This document shows positions 7,232 through 11,770 of a stretch of DNA of 11,770 bases, one piece after another. The DNA is taken from NCBI GenBank assembly GCA_900545085.1, contig UQXU01000054.1, forward strand, positions 1-11,770, given 5' to 3'. The DNA is from an uncultured Eubacteriales bacterium (GTDB taxonomy: Bacteria > Bacillota > Clostridia > Christensenellales > Christensenellaceae). Numbering within the stretch: position 1 is the stretch's first letter; each line of letters begins with the position of its first letter. The position numbers were made by a program, and so were the translations under genes. The notes beneath the pieces are model-generated. The model saw nothing but the letters and a program-made list of their open reading frames with translations. It was not told the DNA's origin and made no database searches.

Positions 7232-7688
7232 CGGAGCTATTGCGCGGCAGATAAATCTGCGCTCCGGCATAGACCTGATTCACACCCGGATTCAGCTCTC
7301 TGAGCATTTTAACGCTTACGCCTTCTCTCTCTGCCAAGTTTTCTATAGTGTCCGTAGCTCGGCATGTGTAAACTCTCACGCCTGCGGGCGGCTCAGGCAC
7401 GGCGATGAGCATTCCCTCCCGAATCCCGCTTCCGGGAGAAAGTCCGTTTTTGCGCATTATTGCAAGGGGAGTAACTCCGCATTCCCGCGCAATATCGAGC
7501 AGCGTTTCGCCTTGCTTTATCGTCCTGTACGCGCCCGTCTCGCAAAAATTGTCCGGAGGAATTTTTATCTTTGCTCCGGCGGATAATTTTATCCCTCCGT
7601 TCGCTCTGACTATCATGCACACCGGAACGCCAAAACGCGCAGAAAGCGACGCCAGAGTATCTCTGGGTTTTAATATATATGTTTGCAT
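7212..7688 (-). CDS. Triple-LysM protein without signal peptide
   Basis: The 158-residue protein consists almost entirely of three LysM modules: about residues 3-44 (YILKPRDTLASLSARFG...IKIP), 54-98 (YRTIKQGETLLDIAREC...IAVP) and 106-148 (VYTCRATDTIENLAERE...IYLP). LysM modules bind N-acetylglucosamine-containing glycans such as peptidoglycan or, in spores, coat and cortex material. There is no signal peptide and no membrane segment, since the first module begins at residue 3, and no catalytic domain. It therefore stays cytoplasmic or is released or assembled another way, for instance into a spore coat as with SafA-like proteins; that is inference. The start has an AAGGAAGG ribosome binding site. 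It is monocistronic, with its own promoter and a convergent neighbour. Confidence 0.85.
   Translation of the reverse strand: MQTYILKPRDTLASLSARFGVPVCMIVRANGGIKLSAGAKIKIPPDNFCETGAYRTIKQGETLLDIARECGVTPLAIMRKNGLSPGSGIREGMLIAVPEPPAGVRVYTCRATDTIENLAEREGVSVKMLRELNPGVNQVYAGAQIYLPRNSSVTSSFF
7214..7266 (-). terminator. Possible terminator of the LysM gene inside its own 3' end
   Basis: A hairpin with outer stem CGGAGC/GCTCCG (7232-7237 with 7261-7266) and inner stem GCAGA/TCTGC around TAAA (7247-7260) is followed on the minus strand by a pyrimidine-rich stretch ending in T8 (7221-7214). The inner and outer stems are separated by a 9-base bulge, and the T-run begins 10 bases after the stem, so this is an imperfect terminator. 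It begins right after the stop codon of the convergent plus-strand gene. Confidence 0.3.
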
Positions 7689-7712
7689 TTTTCCTTCCTT
7701 ATTAATATAATT

Positions 7713-7740
7713 AATATATTTTTATTTTGCGTTTTTGTAA
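7713..7740 (-). promoter_or_regulatory. Promoter of the LysM gene
   Basis: TTACAA (7740-7735), a 16-base spacer and TATATT (7718-7713) lie just upstream of the LysM start, leaving a leader of only about 15-20 bases. The preceding parAB terminator argues that a separate promoter is needed. Confidence 0.4.
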
Positions 7741-7800
7741 GCTCTTTTGCTTTTTCCGCTGTTTAATAATATGCTTATCCTACGCGGGACTTTCCTGAAA

Positions 7801-7858
7801 ATAAAAAACACCGCAATGCATATTAAAACTCTGAAAAAACTTCGGACGCATTGGGTGT
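7801..7858 (-). terminator. Intrinsic terminator of the parAB operon
   Basis: On the minus strand the arms at 7858-7846 and 7821-7808 form a stem of about 13 pairs with one bulged base (ACACC then CAATGC against GCATTG then GGTGT). A loop of 24 bases separates them, and T6ATTTT follows. The stem begins 8 bases after the parB stop. Confidence 0.7.
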
Positions 7859-7866
7859 CAGTTTAT

Positions 7867-8769
7867 TTATTTTTCGCTTATTGATTTTATTTTTGCTATG
7901 AGCGCTTCTACTTCCTCTTCACTGTTATAATTAATTATTATTTTTCCTTTCTCCCTCGTTCCCGTTATTACAACTTTCATCTCCAATTTATCCGACAGAT
8001 CAGACTCTGCCTCCGGAAAAGCGTTGTTGCGTTTGCCTCTGGCGCGTTTTTGTACTTTATTCTCGTTGTTATCTGCGCTGACAATTTCGCTGACCTTCGC
8101 TTCCACTTCTCTGACGCTGAGATTAAGCTCTATTATATCGTTCGCAAGTTCCTTCATCTTTTCGGTGTCAGAAAGCCCAAGAAGAGCGCGTGCATGCCCT
8201 GCGGATATTCTGCCCGATTCCACCTCGCTGATTATCTCAGCGGGGAGATTCAAAAGTCTCATGCTGTTTGATATCGTCGTCTTATTTTTCCCGATAGTTT
8301 TAGATATTTGATCTAACGTCAGACCATACTTTTCTTTAAGTTCGTTCAGAGCCTTGGCTTCTTCTATTGAGTTTAAATTTTCCCTCTGAAGGTTTTCTAT
8401 CAGAGCCACTTCAAAAGTCTTTTTTTCGTCATAGCTTCTGACTATAGCGCGTATGGTTGGCATTTTATTCAGCATCGCAGCGCGGAATCTCCGCTCGCCT
8501 GCGACTATCCTGTATCTGTCGCCATGGACAGAAACTATAATAGGCTGCAAAAGCCCGTGCTCTTTAATAGAATCCGCCAATTCCCCCAAGGCGTCGTCGT
8601 CGAAGCTCTCTCTGGGCTGACTCTCGTATCTGTCTATTTTATCGAGAGGTATTTCGTATATTTTCTCACCATCAAAGTTATCAGTATCTCCTTTCAGCTC
8701 CAAAACCCCTGTAGGAAGATCAGGAGCTATAAGCGCACCGAGTCCCTTGCCCAATCCTTTAGATTTCAT
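7867..8769 (-). CDS. parB: Chromosome partitioning protein ParB (Spo0J)
   Basis: ParB is a CTP-dependent DNA clamp that loads at parS, spreads along the origin region and recruits SMC/condensin. The 300-residue protein has the expected layout. The N-terminal GLGKGLGALI (5-14) is the ParA-contacting tail. The CTP-binding motifs are GERRFRA (91-97) and ENLQRENLNSIEEA (125-138). The helix-turn-helix is at about 150-175, then SAGHARALL (189-197), and a C-terminal dimerisation domain ends the protein (about 255-300). At the positions that distinguish ParB from Noc it has K163, S169, N174 and G191, so it is not Noc-like, especially at G191. Its start overlaps the parA stop by 4 bases (ATGA), with GGAGGAAGAGG inside parA as ribosome binding site. 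Confidence 0.96.
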   Translation of the reverse strand: MKSKGLGKGLGALIAPDLPTGVLELKGDTDNFDGEKIYEIPLDKIDRYESQPRESFDDDALGELADSIKEHGLLQPIIVSVHGDRYRIVAGERRFRAAMLNKMPTIRAIVRSYDEKKTFEVALIENLQRENLNSIEEAKALNELKEKYGLTLDQISKTIGKNKTTISNSMRLLNLPAEIISEVESGRISAGHARALLGLSDTEKMKELANDIIELNLSVREVEAKVSEIVSADNNENKVQKRARGKRNNAFPEAESDLSDKLEMKVVITGTREKGKIIINYNSEEEVEALIAKIKSISEK

Positions 8770-9533
8770 TCCTCTTCCTCCATTTCGAGTATCTCCTGCG
8801 CCAGATCAGCATACGCAGCCGCACCTGCACATTTCTTATCATATTGCGAAATGGGCAAGCCATGGCTCGGAGCTTCGCTCAATCTGACATTGCGCGGGAT
8901 TATAGCGCTGTGAACCTTTCCTTTGAAATACTTTTTGACCTCTTCCACGACCTGTATAGATAAATTTGTCCTGCCGTCAAACATAGTCAAAACTACGCCC
9001 TCCAGCTCCAGAGCTGGATTTAAATGCTTCTTCACAAGCTGTATGCTGTTCATCAGCTGTGTCAAACCCTCGAGAGCGTAAAATTCGCACTGTATCGGAA
9101 CTATGACCTCATCAGCAGCGCTCAAAGCATTTATCGTCAAAAGCCCTAAAGAGGGCGGAGCATCTATCATTATAAAATCATACTCATCCCTTATTTTAGC
9201 GATGACGGCTTTTAGAAGCATCTCTCTGCCTATCATATTGACCATCTCAACTTCCGCACCTGCGAGCGCCATGCTCGAGGGGAGAAGCCATAGATTCTCG
9301 CTTATTTGAATGGTAATATCATTTGGGTCATCTTCGTTTATTATACAGTGATACACCGATTGCTGAAGTGCACGCTTATCTATACCCAGACCTGTGGTAC
9401 AATTCCCCTGTGGATCTACATCAATAAGCAATACTTTCTTGCCTAGTTCTGATATGCAGGCGGCTGTATTTATAGATGTTGTCGTTTTTCCTACTCCGCC
9501 TTTTTGATTTGCTATTACAATAATTCTGCCCAT
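8766..9533 (-). CDS. parA: Chromosome partitioning ATPase ParA (Soj)
   Basis: ParA/Soj is a deviant Walker ATPase. Its ATP dimer binds DNA nonspecifically, and ParB stimulates its ATPase to drive origin segregation; in Bacillota it also controls DnaA. The 255-residue length is typical of chromosomal Soj, without the extra N-terminal domain of plasmid ParA. Motifs: deviant Walker A KGGVGKTT (11-18) with the signature lysine K11, DVDPQGN (38-44) and Walker B IDAPPSLG (123-130). The start is ATG with AGGGTGAG upstream. It is the first gene of a two-gene operon with parB and has its own promoter; a parS-like site lies about 100 bases upstream. Confidence 0.97.
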   Translation of the reverse strand: MGRIIVIANQKGGVGKTTTSINTAACISELGKKVLLIDVDPQGNCTTGLGIDKRALQQSVYHCIINEDDPNDITIQISENLWLLPSSMALAGAEVEMVNMIGREMLLKAVIAKIRDEYDFIMIDAPPSLGLLTINALSAADEVIVPIQCEFYALEGLTQLMNSIQLVKKHLNPALELEGVVLTMFDGRTNLSIQVVEEVKKYFKGKVHSAIIPRNVRLSEAPSHGLPISQYDKKCAGAAAYADLAQEILEMEEEE

Positions 9534-9558
9534 TCACTCACCCTCTATCTTAACTAAT

Positions 9559-9587
9559 ATAATACCAGCTAAGAGCATATTTTGCAA
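9559..9587 (-). promoter_or_regulatory. Promoter of parAB
   Basis: TTGCAA (9587-9582), a 17-base spacer and TATTAT (9564-9559) preceded by TGG, giving an extended -10, stand 25 bases before the parA start. Spacing and the extended -10 make this a good candidate. Confidence 0.6.
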
Positions 9588-9634
9588 TAGCATTTGCGGT
9601 CTATTAATTACTATCGGAAATACATTTTTCGCAC

Positions 9635-9650
9635 ATTTTCACGTGAAAAC
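9635..9650. promoter_or_regulatory. parS-like ParB loading site
   Basis: The central 14 bases, TTTTCACGTGAAAA (9636-9649), form a perfect palindrome. Against the Bacillota parS consensus (TGTTTCACGTGAAACA), the inner 12 bases match exactly and only the two outer bases on each side differ. It lies between noc and parA, where parS sites are common, and it is the only such match noticed in the window. Confidence 0.85.
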
Positions 9651-9660
9651 GCTCATATAA

Positions 9661-9690
9661 CAAAATCGCCGAGCGCAATCGCCCGACGAT
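9661..9690 (-). terminator. Hairpin terminator after noc
   Basis: The sequence 9665-9690 forms an 11-pair stem around a 4-base loop, including two G-U pairs on the minus-strand RNA (ATCGTCGGGCG, ATTG, CGCTCGGCGAT). It is followed on the minus strand by TTTTGTT. The T-run is short, but the stem is strong. This would separate noc transcription from parAB. Confidence 0.55.
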
Positions 9691-9828
9691 AGCCTGCTTC
9701 CTTTCTGATTTTGCGTTTCATCTTCGCCGATATAATTTAAAATCTAAGAGCAAAGATGCAAAGTATAACAACTACCTGTTTATGTATATTTATCTGTTGA
9801 CGAAACACCTCCTAACAATTTATTGTTG
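9691..9828 (-). other. noc 3' region with orphan ribosome binding site
   Basis: Between the noc stop and the terminator, the minus strand has a small hairpin AACAAT-AA-ATTGTT (9827-9814). A strong Shine-Dalgarno-like GGAGGTG (9811-9805) follows with no good start codon at the right distance. Further along, a 22-codon ORF from ATG at 9721 to TGA at 9653 (MKRKIRKEAGYRRAIALGDFVI would be its product, written here in one piece of 22 only as MKRKIRKEAG...GDFVI) runs through the terminator hairpin. I cannot call any of these a gene. Confidence 0.3.
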
Positions 9829-10674
9829 TCAAATACTTCTGCGCGGCAAGCAGTGACCTCTTCCTCCGACTTTAGGTATTTCAATAGTCAGTACAACTTT
9901 ATCGGGTTTATCTTCACGAACTACGTCGATTTCTGCACCGCATCCGCGAATTTTTTCTATAGTATGACGAATAGAATTGAGATATATAGTGTGGCCCAAA
10001 TGACATCTAACTTTACGCTGGGTATCATCCTCGGAAACGTATATCCGCGCCAGCTCTTGTTCAACGAGATTTTCCGTCGCCATAACTGACAATCCTTCTC
10101 GTCCGGCTCTGTCTGCTATTTTATTTTGAAGGGATTCATCCGGAAGTCTCATCAAAGCTCTTGCGTGGCGTTCTGTTAATTGATATGAAATTATTTTTTC
10201 TTTTATGCTGCGAGGCAGTCTCAGCAGTCGAACTTTATTAGCGATGCATGATTGACTTTTAGACAATCTGCGTCCCAATTCCTCCTGAGTCAAACCATGC
10301 TGCCTCATCAATGATTGATAACCCTCTGCTTCCTCTAGAAAATGCAAATCTTCGCGCTGTAAATTTTCTATCATCGCCAATAAAGCCGCTTCACATTCAC
10401 GCATATTCGGCACGACGATTGCGCTTATCTCCTTCATTCCCAACATCTTACATGCTCTCAGTCTTCTCTCTCCGGCGACAAGCTCATATCCGGATGCCGT
10501 AGAACGCAGTGTAATAGGCTGTAACAAACCTACTTCACGTATAGAACGCGCTAATTCTTTTATTGCATTCTCTGAGAAAAACTTTCTTGGCTGATACGGA
10601 TTAGTCTTTATTTTAGATATTGGGATGCTACTTACTTCCCTTTTAAATGCACTTGCACCTTCTAATTTATTCAT
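9829..10674 (-). CDS. noc: Nucleoid occlusion protein Noc (ParB paralogue)
   Basis: Noc is a CTP-dependent ParB relative that loads at its own sites and keeps the division machinery off the chromosome. The 281-residue protein has the CTP motifs GERRLRA (68-74) and ENLQREDLHFLEEAEG (103-118) and a helix-turn-helix region (about 128-155). TERHARAL (167-174) follows. The four positions reported to set Noc versus ParB specificity carry Q141, K147, R152 and R169; three match Noc exactly and R152 is a conservative replacement for lysine. Together with its place between rsmG and parA, this separates it from ParB. The N-terminus before the core is short (about 18 residues) and only weakly amphipathic, so membrane targeting is uncertain. 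It has no clear ribosome binding site of its own. Confidence 0.92.
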   Translation of the reverse strand: MNKLEGASAFKREVSSIPISKIKTNPYQPRKFFSENAIKELARSIREVGLLQPITLRSTASGYELVAGERRLRACKMLGMKEISAIVVPNMRECEAALLAMIENLQREDLHFLEEAEGYQSLMRQHGLTQEELGRRLSKSQSCIANKVRLLRLPRSIKEKIISYQLTERHARALMRLPDESLQNKIADRAGREGLSVMATENLVEQELARIYVSEDDTQRKVRCHLGHTIYLNSIRHTIEKIRGCGAEIDVVREDKPDKVVLTIEIPKVGGRGHCLPRRSI

Positions 10675-10691
10675 TTGTAACTAAACCCCAT
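10671..10691 (-). CDS. Six-codon leader ORF overlapping the noc start
   Basis: On the minus strand ATG at 10691 opens the ORF MGFSYK, whose TGA stop overlaps the noc ATG (ATGA, 10674-10671). It has the only strong ribosome binding site nearby, GAGGAG at 10706-10701, 9 bases from its ATG and 26 bases from the noc ATG. No in-frame upstream start exists for noc because TAG lies three codons before it. The layout suggests that noc is translated by reinitiation or coupling. Confidence 0.45.
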   Translation of the reverse strand: MGFSYK

Positions 10692-10726
10692 ATTAATTAT
10701 CTCCTCATATTTTCTATCGGCAATAT

Positions 10727-10778
10727 TATTTAACCATACAAATAGGACATTGTCAATGATATTTTTCAATTATACCAA
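10727..10778 (-). promoter_or_regulatory. Candidate promoters of noc
   Basis: Two candidates overlap on the minus strand. One is a perfect TTGACA (10757-10752) with TTAAAT (10733-10728) after 18 bases. The other is an extended -10, TGGTATAAT (10778-10770), without a recognisable -35 box. Either gives a leader of about 30-90 bases before the leader ORF and noc. Confidence 0.4.
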
Positions 10779-10923
10779 TATTTGTACAATAATAGATGAA
10801 AGAACATAAAAATCGACTAAACCGTTATTTTTTTGCACTAAGCTGCCATACCCGTTTTTCACAAAATTACCCCTTTTATTTTAAAAGATTTCTGTTATAG
10901 TGTCGTATATTTCCTATTTTTTC

Positions 10924-10937
10924 ATTCCCCGGGGAAT
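10924..10937. promoter_or_regulatory. Noc-binding-site-like palindrome
   Basis: ATTCCCCGGGGAAT is a perfect 14-bp palindrome. It differs from the known Noc site (ATTTCCCGGGAAAT) only by one symmetric change, T to C at position 4 and A to G at position 11. It sits directly beside the rsmG terminator, about 250 bases upstream of noc. Confidence 0.7.
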
Positions 10938-10945
10938 TTATAGTC

Positions 10946-10976
10946 ATATAAAAAACCCACTCAATAAATGAGCGGG
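10946..10976 (-). terminator. Intrinsic terminator of rsmG
   Basis: On the minus strand CCCGCTCA (10976-10969), a 5-base loop and TGAGTGGG (10963-10956) form an 8-pair stem with one G-U pair, followed at once by TTTTTTATAT. It starts 19 bases after the rsmG stop. Confidence 0.85.
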
Positions 10977-10994
10977 CAGTTGAGACATTATATT

Positions 10995-11663
10995 CTAAAG
11001 CGGCTTAGATTTTATTTGTGCGTACCGCCTTGGATATTTTTTATCAGTTTCTCTCTTTTTTTCGAAGCAAAGTATTACATGATCCTCTATTCCTGTATCA
11101 TATGTTCTTATCAGCTCCGCACCCAGCTTTTCTATAGCGCCCCCTGCGTTCATCAGCTCAGATTCGCTGTTTCTCTTATACGCAAAGAACACTCCCCCCT
11201 TCTTTAGCAGAGGTATGGCTATCTCAATCAGTATTCTCAGCTCAGCTACAGCTCTGCTCACTATATAATCATAGCTGTCTCTTTGATTACTGCTTAAATC
11301 TTCTGCACGAGCGTTTAGGGTCTTGACATTTATGCCTAATTCTGCGCAAGCATTCTTTACAAACTCTATCTTCTTTCTCGATGAATCCAATAAAGTTATA
11401 TTTTCATTTCCCGTACATATCGACAGCGGCACGCCGGGAAAACCCGCGCCGGTGCCAATGTCTAATATTCTGCCTGTGCTTAAATCAGCTATATTCAGTA
11501 CGCTGAGAGAATCTAAAAAATGCTTTTTCGCAACTTCTTCCGGTTCTGTAATTCTCGTGAGATTTAAAGTTTGGTTAGTCTTGGCGACTATACCCCAATA
11601 TCTCTCCATCATCTCTGCTTTTTCTCTGCCGTAATCAGACAGAATTTCTTTAAATACGTTCAT
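10995..11663 (-). CDS. rsmG: 16S rRNA (guanine-N7)-methyltransferase RsmG (GidB)
   Basis: RsmG methylates N7 of G527 (E. coli numbering) in the 530 loop of 16S rRNA, using S-adenosylmethionine; its loss gives low-level streptomycin resistance. The 222-residue protein shows the expected LNLTRI (33-38) and HFLDSL (48-53). The cofactor loop DIGTGAGFPG (68-77) follows, with LLDSSRKK (91-98) for ribose binding, NARAED (117-122) and SRAVAEL (136-142). The C-terminus DKKYPRR...KSKPL (207-222) carries the usual basic ending. AGGAG precedes the ATG. In Bacillota it normally follows mnmG; the 107 bases upstream to the window edge contain no coding frame but several -10-like boxes (for example TATAAT at 11694-11689), so a local promoter is possible. 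Confidence 0.95.
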   Translation of the reverse strand: MNVFKEILSDYGREKAEMMERYWGIVAKTNQTLNLTRITEPEEVAKKHFLDSLSVLNIADLSTGRILDIGTGAGFPGVPLSICTGNENITLLDSSRKKIEFVKNACAELGINVKTLNARAEDLSSNQRDSYDYIVSRAVAELRILIEIAIPLLKKGGVFFAYKRNSESELMNAGGAIEKLGAELIRTYDTGIEDHVILCFEKKRETDKKYPRRYAQIKSKPL

Positions 11664-11770
11664 TTATCTCCTATTTTGTCAATTTACATTATATCGTGAA
11701 CAATAATGCCGTTATAATCTTGATTCAATTATAATTTTAGTGTATTATTCACTCATAAGGTTATAATTAA
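11664..11770 (-). promoter_or_regulatory. Upstream region of rsmG
   Basis: This short AT-rich region ends at the window edge. It contains the rsmG ribosome binding site, a TATAAT box on the minus strand near 11690 without a good -35 partner, and an inverted repeat with 7-base arms (TTATAAT at 11712-11718 and ATTATAA at 11728-11734). No gene end is recognisable, so the link to an upstream mnmG cannot be tested here. Confidence 0.3.

Larger units (their letters stand above)
10675..10994. other. rsmG-noc intergenic region
   Basis: These 320 bases hold the rsmG terminator, the Noc-binding-site palindrome, the noc promoter candidates and the leader ORF, each listed separately. The AT-rich stretch 10780-10920 between the palindrome and the promoters shows nothing further that I can support. 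Confidence 0.5.

Noticed and set aside
10767..10862. A 31-codon ORF on the minus strand starting with GTG at 10862 after AGGGG
   Set aside because: It is short, AT-rich, starts with GTG and runs through one candidate noc promoter; no family features were seen, so chance is the simpler explanation.

Overview
The window reads as chromosomal DNA of an anaerobic, low-to-moderate-GC member of the Bacillota, most likely a Clostridia lineage. Two blocks support this. The gene order rsmG-noc-parA-parB is the arrangement found beside the replication origin in many Bacillota. A complete six-subunit Rnf operon in the order rnfC-D-G-E-A-B is typical of Clostridia and acetogens. No rRNA, tRNA, CRISPR array, insertion sequence or phage gene was seen.

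Layout, right to left (the direction in which most genes are transcribed): rsmG (10995-11663) ends at a strong intrinsic terminator. A 320-base gap follows that holds a perfect 14-bp palindrome matching a Noc-binding site, candidate promoters and a six-codon leader ORF that overlaps the noc start. noc (9829-10674) is followed by a hairpin terminator and a parS-like palindrome. parA and parB (7867-9533) overlap by 4 bases, have a well-spaced promoter and end at an intrinsic terminator. A monocistronic triple-LysM gene (7212-7688) comes next. It converges on, and overlaps by 20 bases, a plus-strand pair of half-length TauE/SafE-type transporter genes (6446-7231).

A 447-base AT-rich divergent intergenic region (5999-6445) separates the tauE pair from rnfCDGEAB (1100-5998). 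It carries a good promoter for rnf and several short dyads. The rnf genes are tightly packed and are followed after 48 bases by maf. The left edge holds the first 111 codons of a LarE-like PP-loop protein with its own near-ideal promoter.

Functionally, the right half handles chromosome segregation and division placement: ParA and ParB act with parS, and Noc acts with its own site. Specificity residues in Noc and ParB diverge as expected for the two DNA sites. The left half handles energy conservation: Rnf couples ferredoxin oxidation and NAD+ reduction to Na+ or H+ transport. The least ordinary points are the altered PP-loop of the LarE-like protein, the variant Noc site, the noc leader minigene, the split TauE gene and the convergent overlap built on a shared A8/T8 tract.
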